From Myxocyprinus asiaticus (lineage: Eukaryota; Chordata; Actinopteri; Cypriniformes; Catostomidae): a stretch of DNA of 64,000 nt. Below the pieces are notes generated by a model. That model ran no database searches. It was not told the DNA's origin and saw only the letters and a program-made list of their open reading frames with translations. The stretch covers positions 3,581,479 to 3,645,478 of the forward strand of contig NC_059388.1 in NCBI RefSeq assembly GCF_019703515.2. The letters are read 5' to 3'. Position 1 is the first letter of the stretch, and each line of letters opens with the position of its first letter. Positions 21,913 through 33,339 of the stretch are shown here, in pieces. The translations under genes were made by a program, and so were the position numbers.

Positions 21913-22113
21913 TACACTGTAAAAAGTGGTAACCTGCCATTGTTACCTCAAGAATCTATTTCTACTTAATTTAACCCTTAAAAATTACCTATGTTGGTGT
22001 AACCAAATTTGTCAGGTAAAATATTTTTTAATTGAATAAAATCCTTTAATTTAGATGTTAATGCATGAAGCACATTTTTAGGTTACCTGACAATTATTTT
22101 TTTTTACAGTGTA
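21913..22113. mobile_element. Small MITE with 13-bp terminal inverted repeats
   Basis: TACACTGTAAAAA at 21913-21925 is perfectly inverted at 22101-22113 (TTTTTACAGTGTA), giving a 201-bp non-coding element. The ACACTGTAAAAA end is frequent in fish MITEs. The flanking bases do not give a clear target duplication, so the superfamily (hAT-like or other) is left open. Confidence 0.65.
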
Positions 22114-23064
22114 CTGTGCAGAATACACTGAATACTACATACTGTGTGTTTTTTTAAGCTGAAGAGTGTACTTTCTGCATCACTAGTGCCACCCAAGAAT
22201 TGCAAACATATTGACTGTTTTCAAACATTTGTACATTACAGTCACCTTTAGATACAGACATCGCCTGTCAGTTAACTTGAGACTACCCATGGGCATTCGG
22301 TACACCAACCTAAATTATTTATTTATTTATTTATTTTTGCGTGTTATGAGCTAAAGAAAAACAATTTATGATACCATTGTTGTTAGATTTTACTGCTGAT
22401 TTGGAATTTGTTCTTTGATCGTTATCTTGCCCAACTGTTTTAGAGATTTTGGTCTTTCCCTATTCAAGTAGATTAAAGCGGTACTTGTATGCCGCTTGTA
22501 TCCATCGGAAATAGCGGACCGGGATCATTCCCAAGATGGCCGCAGAGTGGACTTGCCTTCAAAGGAACTTTGGTAATGATCCTCTTGATAAAACATCAGT
22601 ATCGAAAGTATCAATACTTTAGGATTGATCCGCTCATCCCAATCTTATAGGGAAATTAACCTACAAATGACTTTATTATAGTTGTCTCTGCATTGTAAGA
22701 TGAGATATGAAAAACTATTTTCACTAGAGCTGTAAATTTAATAACTTAATTCAGTGCTATTTAATAAAAATGAATAAGTAAAAATGTTTTTTTTTTTACA
22801 CAATTACTCATGTTCCCAGACCATAATAAGGAATATTCCTACTGTACCATTGGCGCAATACAAGCTTGAAGTACCACCTGTTTTCAGCAGAGGGAAGTTA
22901 GTGAACTCCACTTTTATACGCAACACACAGCTGTACAGACAACAAACCACAGTCATGCTTGCATGATACACTCGCGACAGCACAAGATGAGAGTGCGTTA
23001 TTGTGTTCAAACACAGCTAGACAGAGCGCAATTCCAAATATAGGGGTATCGAGACGTGTTTTTC
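22114..23064. other. No gene recognised; (TTTA)n at about 22315-22337
   Basis: AT-rich spacer with a short TTTA microsatellite and an A-rich tract. Nothing else is supported. Confidence 0.5.
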
Positions 23065-23411
23065 TAAGGGGGTGTTTACACTTGGACACTTGGATGCGTT
23101 TTTACTGACCAGATTGCTATCATGAAAAGACTAAGTGTAATGCCCTGCAAGAAGGATTCGAGATGGATATAAATCCGCATCTGGATTAAAACAATGAACC
23201 ACATCTTTTAAATTTGCTCCCCGGCATTAGCATAATCATGGAAGTGAACTCCGTTTTATTTGCATTTAGCGCAGGAATTGAAGATCAGATTTACATCTGT
23301 TTTGCGGAGACACATTGATGTGGCCAAATGTAAACGGAATGTTCTTTTTCAATCAGATAGCAATCCAATCAGTAAAAATGCATTAAGTGACCAAGTGTAA
23401 ATACCCTCTAA
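23065..23411. mobile_element. PIF/Harbinger-type MITE
   Basis: A 341-bp element (23068-23408) starts GGGGGTGTTTACACTTGG and ends CCAAGTGTAAATACCCTC. Imperfect inverted repeats extend about 50 bp inward to TTTTTACTGA and its complement. TAA at 23065-23067 and 23409-23411 forms a 3-bp target duplication, the signature of the PIF/Harbinger superfamily. No coding capacity. Confidence 0.78.
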
Positions 23412-24254
23412 TTTTTAAACTACGTTTAACTTGACACAGCTACCAAAAAATACTGTTTATAACGCAACGCAATCAAAATGAGGTGCTCCAAAAACATCTG
23501 TCTGATACATGTGTACATTGACACATCCTTAGAAAAGCCCTTATTCGACAGATTGACGGAAATCAATTGCAAAATGGATTGCTGTGGGTTGTAGGCCAAT
23601 GAAAGGCTTATGTTCAACAATATGGAAATAAACAATATATTGCCTTCTAAAGCCACTTTTTATATTGTCTTATTAATGCTTTATTCATCTGCCAAAACAA
23701 TGCAATTCAGTAATAATTCATTATCTGAATTATTCTAGTTATAAAATATATTCTATTTATAATTATTTAAATAAAACAAATTATATTTAATTAATTATAT
23801 ATTGTATTATTGTTATAGAGTGCCTTTCTCAGCAAATATTTACATTATAAATTAATTTAATTAGATCAATTAATCAGCATATCATGCAATTAATTTGATT
23901 ACAAATTGTTATTGATTGACAGCCCTAATTTTTACATCTGTAATATTACACATGCCATCTTTAAAAAGAGTATGCAGAAAAATGCATAATGCAATGATAA
24001 ACATTTTAAACAGTTCTGCACAATCGAAATATATTTGTCACATGACATCATTGTGTACGTTAATTCCAAGAGTGGCATCCACTTTTCCTCTCGGAAATTT
24101 GAACTGTTATTTAGCATTTTCCAATCCAATGTTGTGTTCTTGGCAGTTCAATAATTAGTCAAGAAAAATATATATGTGATTGTAGTTCATTCCATCAATC
24201 AAAATGAAAGTTTAGCTGCTTTTATTTAATTTCTATTAGCTTTAAGGTCATGAT
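23412..24254. other. No gene recognised
   Basis: Very AT-rich sequence with many ATTAATT phrases around 23700-23920. No feature supported. Confidence 0.5.
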
Positions 24255-25785
24255 AGTCAGGGTTCGGAGGGTTACTTCTGAAATGTATTCCACTACAGAT
24301 TACAGAATACATGCTGTAAAATGTAATTTGTAACGTATTCCGTTAGATTACTTAAGGTCAGTAACGTATTCTAAATACTTTGGATTACTTATTCAGCACT
24401 GATAGATTTTTTCACTTGTTTTGACTATAAAAACTCTGCCAGTACAGTAAGACAAAATATTGTTAAAAATACATTCTCTGGAAAAAATGCTGTGTTGTTT
24501 CTAATACAAGATCAATCTAATTTATCTTGTTTTAAGGATTCTTAGATATTTTTACAGGAAAACAATAAAAAAATATTATCAAGAATATGATTTTTGCCCT
24601 AATATCAAAGGTCTTACTAGAAAAAAAGAAATTATGATCTAACGTGAATTTTCTTGATAAAAAAATATGATTGTGCCTGGTAACATGCATGTAAAATAGC
24701 TAGAAATAGCATTTTAGCTTAGCGTAAAGATGAAAATTTACACAAGTCATTTTTATTTGTATAGCGCCTTTCACAACACACATCGTTTCAAAGCAGCTTT
24801 ACAGAAGATCAGACATTAACAGAAGATAAAACTGTAATATCTATAATGTCTTAGAGTCATCATTGTGTAGTTTGATAAAATACAATTGTGAATTGTGTTT
24901 AAAAATAAGTAATTAAATAATAATTGTATTTATAACCCCAGTGAGCAAGCCGAAGCCGACTGTGGCAAGGAACACAAAACTCCATAAGATGTTTAATGGA
25001 GAAAAATAACCTTGGGAGAAACCAGACTCAGTGTGGGGGCCAGTTCTCCTCTGGCTAACATCATGAATATAATGACAATATTACTTATGTATAGTGCAAG
25101 TCATGGTTTAAAATTATTAAACCAAGTAAGTGTTAAGGGTCAGTGTTTAAACAAAGATTTTGTATGAACTGTAAGATTAATGACTAATGTCTTTGAAGTC
25201 CATCCTGGATTTACTGCAGAAGTTCACATAGATGCAATTGTCCTTGTTAGTTGGCTGATGAAGGGTTTTGTTGGCAATTAATTGATAGTCTATGTATTCC
25301 ATTTCAAGAGTGTACTCCATCATTAGACCAATGTGATGCAGGCAGAGATCAGTTAGGTGCATCGCAGTTCAACCTGGCCGGTAATTTTGGTGAGGTCTAT
25401 CCTAAGTCCAAGGTTCAGGCAATGGCATATGAAGTATCCCATGTCAACACAAGGTTTATTTCTATTTCTTCTGCTCCAAACTTACTGAAAATGTACTTCT
25501 TTGTCTGCTCATATGAATGTAACACATCATAAGAAAGTGTTTCACTGCTGTTCAAATGCACTTTGGATCACAACATTTATATGTATAAATGTTTTCCATC
25601 TGAAAGGACTAAATATTAAATGAAACAAAAGTAATCTTTTCAGTAATCAAAATACTTTTTGAATGTAACTGTATTCTAATTTCCAATGATTTAAATTGTA
25701 ACTGTAGTGGAATACAGTTACTTTTATTTTGTATATGAAATATGTAATCCCATTACATGTATTCCGTTACTCCCCAACACTGATG
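24255..25785. mobile_element. Fish DNA-type repeat with GTATTCC subterminal blocks, split by a LINE fragment
   Basis: The left end GGTTCGGAGGGTTACTTCTG, with TGTATTCCACTACAGATTAC inside it, is mirrored at the right end. Around 25690-25785 the complement reads CAGTGTTGGGGAGTAACGG, then GTATTCCACTACAGTTAC. The family is common in teleosts; I cannot name it. The LINE 3' fragment at 24741-25446 is nested inside. Confidence 0.6.
24741..25446 (-). mobile_element. LINE 3' end (minus), same family as 40890-44263
   Basis: On the minus strand it ends CTGCTTTGAAACGATGTGTG, then GCGCTATACAAATAAAAATG, a LINE 3' terminus with a short repeated tail. The upstream part aligns by eye with 41475-42080 through CATGGGATACTTCA, CTCTGCCTGCATCAC, GAGAACTGGCCCCCA and TTTTGTGTTCCTTGCCACAG. 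Only untranslated sequence remains. The family resembles L2-group LINEs, but the clade is not certain. Confidence 0.65.
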
Positions 25786-26042
25786 ATAGTATACTTCTAA
25801 ATGTTGACAAAAATTAGTTTTTAGGAGATATAAGCATTTAAAATCTGGAGTCTCTCACTTTTAGCTAAAAGGACTCAGGAACATCCATAATGTCACGAAG
25901 AGGCTGATTAACTTTGTCCAATCTAATGCTTTCTAAGGGACCAGGGCATAGAGATAATGAATTCTGAATGGGACATGTCCTGCCCCCGCTTCCTGTTTCA
26001 GTAGGAAATGCGTCAAAACACCAAATCGAACTGTGCTCGTCC

Positions 26043-26226
26043 ATTACAAAAATCAAGATTTCTGGCAAACTTGCAGCAAACTCATTATTTTCATATGCAA
26101 TTTCATATGTCGCCAAAGGTTTTCTGCAGGTTAAACACTAACAGTGAAAAGCTGCAAACTTCTGGCAAACATCTGTGGCGAATAGCAAACTCATTTGCAT
26201 GTCAACTCTAAATTTTTTGTGAGGGT
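26043..26226. repeat. MITE copy, family of 46786-47038
   Basis: Contains TTCTGGCAAACTTGCAGCAA, GCTGCAAACTTCTGGCAAAC and ends CTAAATTTTTTGTGAGGG, all matching the element at 46786-47038. The termini are imperfectly inverted. It is non-coding. Confidence 0.6.
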
Positions 26227-27224
26227 TTTCATCCAATTTTCAGATTCTTTTTTGCTCTAAATCAAAGTTCTAATGTTGTGATTCACCTCAGAGTTGGTTA
26301 GTTTGGTTCATGGCTTAGAACTCTTTTATGGAGGATTTGTTTTAAATCCCTATGGAAAAAATGAATGGGAAAAATACTTCCAGAACCAAGACGAATGAAC
26401 AAGTTGGATATTTCCATGCTTAGAGAAAATGTACACAGTATATATTGCATACTACAGGAACAGTAAGAGTAGAATGGTAGTTATTCCTAACAAAGCTGGA
26501 GTAAAGAAAAAAAAAAAAGAGTTAAATTACAAGCTATGCTCACAGCGTGTCGAAGCTAAATAAGTCCCTTTCGCAATAGACAACTGTAATTCATGGGCAT
26601 AATTAGAGTGAACGGAGCAGCACGGGGCCGCATCCAGGCGAGACAGATATGGGTCAAAGCAGTTAGCCAGTCACCTGAGAAATAGCAGGAGGGAGGGTAG
26701 AGGTGGCTGACAGGTTCAATACCAAAAGAGTCCTGTGATTGACAGTAACATCGCTTCCAAAACACTCTCTCAGCATCTGGCCAGCTGACTGGTGGGTTGT
26801 GTACCCATTGAGGGGATCTGACCACAGCTCACCACCACACTTGCTGTTCATAGTAACAGATTTAAGCACTGGGAATATGACATACGCGATCTTAGCCAAA
26901 CTTTATATGTATCTGCTGGGGTTATATAATGGATCCCCAGACAATTAAAGGTTGCAAGGAGTATCATGTCTGAGTCCAGAAAACCAGCCCAGGAACCAAG
27001 ACTTCAACTCCTACACTTTACAGAGTTCTCACACATTTTGACCAATGAATTTCCATGACTTTTCCATCAACTTTCCAGTAATTTGAGGTTACTGAATTAG
27101 GATTTGTAAAGATAGTTTAATAGTTTCGCTAATTAATCATTCAGACCAATTATAATTGTAAAGAACTGACTGAAAAGAAGGATTTGCTCCTAATTAGGAA
27201 ATCACTATGGGTTACAGGCAAGTT
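26227..27224. other. Spacer with one exon-like stretch
   Basis: No repeat was recognised here apart from an A-tract near 26505. The minus-strand stretch 26675-26843 is exon-like and is listed separately. The rest shows no supported feature. Confidence 0.4.
26675..26843 (-). other. Exon-like open stretch, unrecognised
   Basis: On the minus strand, ATGAACAG precedes and GTGACTGG follows a 169-bp stretch with one open frame of 56 codons (starts KCGGELWSDPLNG, ends TSTLPPAISQ). The other two frames contain stops. Weak acceptor and donor sites bound it. No family is recognised. It could be a real internal exon of an unseen gene or a chance open frame. Confidence 0.2.
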
Positions 27225-27400
27225 TTACTATCTTTTGTTTCATGGAACACAAAGGGAGATTGTTCATACAGTTTTTTTATGTACCACGCAAAAGGATGGC
27301 TATCCACACTGTTTCATATGGACAAAACAGCACCATAAAAGTAGTTCATATGACTTGTGCGCTATATTCTTCAATGCACCAGGTTTGACATCTTTGACCA
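27225..27400. repeat. Fragment of abundant cyprinid MITE-like repeat
   Basis: Phrases such as TTTCATGGAACACAAAGGGA and AAAAGGATGGCTATCC match my recollection of the internal part of the repeat that ends in TTGGGTGAACTAT. Ends are missing. Confidence 0.4.
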
Positions 27401-27780
27401 TGTAGACATGCACTTAAGAAAAGGTTTATTCCAGGGTTTTTGCAGTAAACAGTGTTCTATCTTAAAGACTTGAGATTATTGGAATTAATACAAACAAAAA
27501 GATACATAAATCATTTGAAGTAAGCCACATCCTATGGTACAGTGCTCAGAAGATGCTCAGATCCTGCTGGAGGCGATGACGGCAGGGGAGTGGAGCTTAC
27601 CCCAAAATGAATTAGGACCTAATTTATCCTATGCCCCCCAAAAGAAAATACTAAAACAAATAGTTAGTCTCAGAACAACAACCAGGTCTTCAGATGGTGA
27701 GGGGAAAATCTGAAAGAAGAAGAAATATAAATGAATGATGCAAACATAAGGCTGATATAGCTATATGTCATGCAACTATT
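27401..27780. other. No gene recognised
   Basis: Short spacer before the LINE fragment. No supported feature. Confidence 0.5.
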
Positions 27781-28575
27781 GTCAAGTCAAGTCAACCTTT
27801 ATTTATAGAGCACATTTAAAAACAACAGAAATTGACCCAAAGTGCTTTACAGATCAAACAAATAAATAAATAATGACAGAGTGATATAAAAACAGAATGA
27901 TTTAAAAGTTAAATATAAAACATAATAAAAAAAAATATATACATTTTCTTTAATACAGAATCATGTATTTATCCATTTCAAACTATTCAATGATCTATTC
28001 AAAAGCTACAGAATAAAAATACGTTTTTAAAGAAGATTTAAAAATGGCTAGTGATGAAGCTGACCTCACATGGAAAGGAAGCCTATTCCATAAATTAGGA
28101 ACTATCACAGAAAAGGCACGGTCACCCTTAGATCTATAGCGGCAATGAGGAACCCTCAATAAAAGTTGATCAGAAGAACTGAGGAACTGCTCTAGTGGAG
28201 GAGTAAAGGAGGAGAACGTCACTGATATATTGGGGCGTGAAACCAGATAGTGCCTTGTAGACATAAATCAGAATTTTAAAATTGACCCTGAATTTCACAG
28301 GAAGCCAGTGTAAGAGATGCTAAAACCGGGGAAATGTGATCTCTCTTTCTTGACCTTGTTAAAAGCCTAGCTGCCGCGTTTTGAACCAGCTGTAGGCAGG
28401 AAAATGCAGTTTGAGGGAGACTAATGTACAAAGTCTAACCTTGACGTAATAAGTGAGTGGATCACAATTTCCAAGTCTTTATTGGAAAGAAAATGTTTTA
28501 TTTTAGCAATAGATCTCAGGTGGAAAAAGCTACCCTTGACAACAGCACTGAAAAGCAATGAGGAGTCCAAAATAA
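27781..28575 (-). pseudogene. L2-type LINE C-terminal fragment and 3' end
   Basis: On the minus strand, 28575-28430 reads NICVILDSSLLFSAVVKG then DLEIVIHSLITSRLDFVH, the segment after the RT thumb. After a frameshift, 28420-28330 reads LQLVQNAAARLLTRSRKRDH. 28264-27995 reads RAFSVIVPNLWNRLPFHVRS then FKSSLKTYFYSV. The 3' UTR ends in AAATAAAGGTTGACTTGACT, a direct GACTT-type tail (27781-27800). The palm domain is missing, so it is strongly 5'-truncated. At its 5' end it abuts a minisatellite. Confidence 0.8.
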
Positions 28576-28584
28576 CGCAAATAT

Positions 28585-29045
28585 TTGTGCCATACCCTGC
28601 AGAAGGGTAGGCTAGCTTATGAGAATTGTAGAGCCCCTGTAAATGGATGAGCCTTGTTTGTGCAATATCTTTGCAGAAGGGTAAACAATGCTTGTGAATA
28701 AGACTTTGCTTAGATTGAGCCCTTGCAAAAAGGCGGGCATGGTTGTGCAGTGTCCCTGCAAAGATACAAAACAATGTTTTGCATTTCAGCAAAGGTCAAA
28801 TGATGTTGCGTTTGAGCACTACAATAAGGGCAATGTTGTTTGTGCAATATCCCTACAGGAGGAAAAAATACATTTTGTGTTTGCCCGTAGATAAGGGTGA
28901 CATTGTTTGTGCAACCTTTGAAAAAGAATGCAAAATTTTGTGTTTGAACAACATTGCGTTTGAACAACATTTGCATTTGAGCCCTGCGATGATGGCGAGC
29001 ATTATTTGTGCAATACCCCTGCAAAGATAAACAATGCTTTGCCAT
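28585..29045. repeat. Degenerate minisatellite, units of about 67-99 bp
   Basis: The phrase GTTTGTGCAATATC(C/T)(C/T)TGCA recurs at 28656, 28741, 28838, 28905 and 29004. It is each time followed by a GATAAACAATG-like run and a TTTGAGCCCTGC(A/G)ATAAGGGC-like run. Spacings are 85, 97, 67 and 99 bp, so units vary by internal loss. A partial unit (CCCTGCAGAAGGGTA) starts near 28597. Confidence 0.75.
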
Positions 29046-29059
29046 GTGAATAGAATTTA

Positions 29060-29285
29060 AATGCTTTTATATAAACCACATTTGCGGTGTCATGGGTTGC
29101 TTAGAAGCACGACCCAAAAAGACATAAGGCACTTGCATCACCTAGACAGCACATTTGCGCTGCATAGGAGATGTACTAAGCAAAAAAACGCACCACAGTT
29201 GCGGTTTTGCGGGATGCTTAGTCACATGGCAAGAAAGACAAGCCACAGTTGCAGCGTCTGGATGGCACATTTACGCTGCCAGCAA
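29060..29285. repeat. Second degenerate tandem repeat
   Basis: CACATTTGCG(G/C)TG, CACAGTTGCGGTT, CACAGTTGCAGCG and CACATTTACGCTG recur with ATGCTTAG and AAAGACA phrases between, at intervals of roughly 45-80 bp. It directly follows the minisatellite but has a different consensus. It is non-coding. Confidence 0.55.
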
Positions 29286-30246
29286 ATTTGCCAGCACTTA
29301 TTTTTTTATCTCAATAAAGTCATACTTACTTACCTTACTTACCTGCAACTAAATGTTACTGCCCTGACCCCGAGCACATATAGTGAACACATATGTTGAT
29401 GAACTAATATAGACAGCATTAATGGGGAGCTTATGCTTTGAACAGCAGCTGCAGAAATGAAATGATGCAGAAACTGAGTAATGAAGCTTGGAATCACAAA
29501 AATATTTTTGTGATAAAGCACAATTGTGTGAAAGGCCCCATAGAAAGCTTCATGGTCCTATCACTAATAAAGGAATTAATAGTTTCAGTGACCCATAGTA
29601 ATGTGAATGTCTACACTCTAATGATGCCAGATGACTCTCGTAAAATAAAACATTTAACACCATATGGAAATAATACCTTGATTGCTTTTATACTTGCTTG
29701 TATTAGAGCACAATCATTATTGTACTGTTAATTAAATACAGAAATGTGATGAGCAATGCCTAACGCAAGGTGTCAGAGGACACTTAGCAACAGATGATAC
29801 TGCCCCTTTAAGAGAATGCAGATGTAAACATATGAAGTCAAGAACGCTTTGTTATTTAACGTGTGATGGGAGCGACCAACGAAACGTGAGCGTATGATCT
29901 TAATTTAATGGATATAACCAGACCCTGTCCACTATAGAGAACTATTCCTGGTGATGTGCGTGAATATTGTATCTTGATTCCCCGATGAGGGGTACACTTG
30001 GGCATGCAAACTGCTGAGTGAACAGATCCACATTTGTGAACCTAAGCTCGGTTACACGCGTGCGCTGCTGCATCACGCACAATCACCAAACATGATCGGT
30101 GATAACCAAGTGCTCTAGTAAATGAAATATTGCCGCTTGAAGCAATATTGATGTATTAGGGATTATGATGAACAGAGAATTGAGAAAATTGGAAGCAGAA
30201 AGCCTGAAATCCCATCTTTCACCAGCTATTTGTGTAAACTAACATT
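29286..30246. other. No gene recognised
   Basis: Mixed-composition spacer. 29940-30120 is somewhat CpG-richer but has no open frame or promoter motif worth naming. Confidence 0.45.
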
Positions 30247-30700
30247 TTCATGCTGATTAATATTATTAATCATTATTAGTATCCAGGATCATTTAGTAGC
30301 ATTATTGATCATTTGTTTTACATTATTAAACATATGTCTTTGTCATGTTATGTAACATGCATGCCTAAAGCCTAGTGTAAGTCAAGGTATCACGTAAGCT
30401 TTATATAGGCTGTATATGAGTTGCCTTATATGAGCTGGAGTTGCATGTGTTGACGTGTGTTTTACATTATAAGGGGGAGGAGAAATTATTTTAAACTGCT
30501 ATGGTATGCATAAATACACCCTGCATATGTAACTCCTTCAGAGAAAGATAAGAAAGGCAGTGAAGACCATCGCATCACACCATTATAATTAAAATGTAGC
30601 TTTCTTTTCTATGTCTGATAACTAAAAGAATTAAAACATTTGTTATTTCTTGGCAAAGTAACTTGTGTCAGGCTCTGTGACTTCACAACGGGGAAAAAGA
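30247..30700 (+). mobile_element. Candidate LTR fragment, pair with 62232-62600
   Basis: Shares CATTTAGTAGCATTATTGATC, GCCTAAAGCCTAGTGTAAGTCAAGG and TATGTCTGATAACTAAAAGA with the complement of 62232-62600. A GCATAAATAC box and a later TTAAAAC/AATAAA-like site suggest promoter plus polyadenylation order, as in an LTR (inference). No TG...CA borders or target duplication could be fixed. Confidence 0.4.
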
Positions 30701-32857
30701 CATACATTTAAAGTCTTCAATTTGCAATGACGAATGTTCCCCAAAAGAAGAAATCACTAAGAACTTATCATATATTCCTGGAGACCTGCTTGTGTGGAGC
30801 GTGACATCAAGGTAAGTGACAATCCAACATGAAGCGATTATTGCTTGGAGAAGCGATAGCGTGTAACATGATGTGTCTCCTTCACATGCATGTGAGTAAA
30901 AACACAGAAGTATGCAAACAATGAGAAAAAGCTGGCAGGCTTTTAAAGCGGAGGCTGTATTGTGATTGGATGAGATGCCTGATGGATGAATCCTGAGATC
31001 ATCCTTCTAGAACTACGCTTGCGCTTCAATTTTGAAACATCATGTAAGCAAGAACGCCAATTTCCTTACGCCGTTTAAGGGATTAAGTGAAAGCAGTTTA
31101 AAAACCCAGGTTTCTCCTGGAGAATGTGGCTTAATGTGGCCATGTAAACACATAAGCAGCGTTCTGATGGGCATGTGCGTGAACAGACCGGATAACAAAT
31201 GTCATAGGATGGAGCCCAACATCAAGTCAACAAAGGGAAAGAATTCACAATTTCTGGGAATACAGTGGGAAAAGCACATACACTATAAAATATACCCATT
31301 TATACATAATGTAAAATATCGACGTCCCTCACTTTTGCAAATATGCACCCAGAGTTTTACGAAACGGGGAATCCCAATATTGCAGCCCAATTCCGCTGCA
31401 GATTGTGATAGAAAGTTAAGGTTACAAACACAGGAAAAACGATGGACTATCTGGAAATAAAGCGAAGTAACTGGGAATAAAATAGTGAAATCTTCCTCAG
31501 ATGCCATGTTGGATATTTACATAAGCGTCGCAGGGAAATTACATTGCTGTGGAGAAAGTTGCTTACTGACCGAGCCGCATGCATATGGGAATAAAGAGTA
31601 CGGTGCTTATACAGTGCATGTAAATGGGAACACTTCTTTCTCACAATACGCCGCTTTCTCAAAATCTTTCTGGTGTCCATTTAAATGTAGTCATTAAAGG
31701 CAAACTCCATTGATTCTTTACATCATGACAAAACATAATTTGCCAGGTTTCCATCCAAGTTGCTAATTTCATTTATGCACAAAATCAGTATATCACAAAA
31801 ATGATTGGTGAATAGTTTAGGAGAAGAAAATCGTCACTTCTGGGGAAATTGGCCCAAAATAAAAATAAATCTGCAAGCCCCTTTCACCTGGACCGAATCC
31901 TCGCATCACTCCCCAACATTCACAAAGCCCCACAGCACCGCGTGGACGCTAGACTCCCCGTTTATTTTGGACACTTTCCCCCTTTGGACCCTTTATTCCC
32001 CTTTTTGACCTTTATGTTTTTATTATTTAAAGTAAATGTGACTCAGAGGCCTGACACCACACCCACTGTGTCTGTTTCTCGCACACCATGCCATTGGAAG
32101 TCTTTGGAATTTTTTGAAACATTTTCATCTGCTGGGTGGACATTTATATTCTGAAATAAAATCTTTTATAATAAACCACAATTCTGTATTTGTTTCAAAC
32201 AGATACAATGTGAATTTCAACTATCAGCTTTTCACTCAAAATTAAGGGTTTACTGTTTATCTACTACACAAGAATAGTACCACCACTGACATATAGGTGG
32301 CACTATTTCCAAATGAAATGCTACTAAAAAAGCTTGTGTTCAGTGTGAACAAGTCTATGTGAATGCTCATCTATACTAATTCATACAGTACTTTACAGGG
32401 TCTTTTTGGACAGAAATGTTGTTTGGAATTTTATCACAAAACATAGGAGATAAGCAGTTTAGGTTCCTTCAGTGGGCGAGGATTGATTTATTATGGTTCT
32501 AATTCCTCCTAAAATAACTTCTTGTTAATTTTCCTCATATAGATACTTCTGCCCTACCAGGCATTGGAAGGAGTAGATATCCTAGGTAACACTCATGGCA
32601 GAATGTAATTTGCAACAACCTTTTTCCTGTCACAGGGACTCTACAGTGCAGTGATTGTCAAGGCAGATAAAGCCAATTTCAAACCCCTAAAAGGCAATTA
32701 CTGGCTTAAGAACAGAGAGAAGTGGTTATATGACATGTAGAAAGGGCTGATAAGACGTCTAATTAGAGTGCACATATTCTCTGAATTGGCGAGAGTGGAT
32801 CAGCCTGCATACCCAGCAAATGGGACATCCCCTGGACGTTGCAAAAGTCCACTGAGT
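30701..32857. other. No gene recognised
   Basis: About 2 kb without a supported gene. 31880-32180 is C-rich then ends with several AATAAA-type sites (about 32153 and 32171), which could be a decayed retroelement tail. No protein motif supports this. Confidence 0.4.
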
Positions 32858-32957
32858 TCCGCATTTGGTCCACTTTGTAACGTTCACTGGCGAACGTTCC
32901 GAGGATGTCCGCATTTGGTCTGCTTTGTAATGTTAGCTGGCGGATGTTCCGAGGATA
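32858..32957. repeat. Two tandem 50-bp units
   Basis: TCCGCATTTGGTCCACTTTG...GAGGATG (32858-32907) is followed directly by TCCGCATTTGGTCTGCTTTG...GAGGATA (32908-32957). The units differ at a handful of positions. Confidence 0.8.
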
Positions 32958-33139
32958 TTCCGAACGTTTGCTACAAGTTCGATACAAGTCCAGTTTTAGT
33001 CCGGGCCAGAGTTTGCGACCGTCCTTATATCGTTCCTCATCTGACATTTCCACAACAACACTTGCAAAATCCATTCGCCCATGTGTTCCCTTTTATCATC
33101 AGACCTGACACCTTGCAACTCAAAGGAAAAATTAAACTA

Positions 33140-33339
33140 ACCCAGCTAACAAAAAAAGGTTCTCAGATCATCCTCTAAATGGCCTCTGTGAACATCCCCT
33201 AAATGTCCTGAACGGACATCCTGTGAACTTCCCTTGAACATCCGGAGGACGGCAAGAGGACCCTACACATGGACGTTCGTGGGACGTTTGTAGAGGTCAT
33301 TTAGGGGACGTTCTGAGGACCTTTTTTTGTCAGCTGGGT
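33140..33339. mobile_element. Palindromic MITE, 200 bp
   Basis: ACCCAGCTAACAAAAAAAGG at 33140 is inverted at the other end (CCTTTTTTTGTCAGCTGGGT, ending 33339). The similarity continues inward through TCCTCTAAATGGCCTC and GAGGTCATTTAGGGGA, so nearly the whole element can fold back. A partial related start (TACCCAGCAAATGGGACAT) lies at about 32810. Superfamily not assigned. Confidence 0.75.

Noticed and set aside
28585..29045. CRISPR-like array
   Set aside because: The repeats are degenerate, 67-99 bp long and directly adjoining without unique spacers, in a fish genome. This is a minisatellite.
32768..33178. 136-codon open frame on the plus strand
   Set aside because: It covers the tandem 50-bp units and a MITE end. 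The peptide reflects repeated DNA and no family is recognisable.
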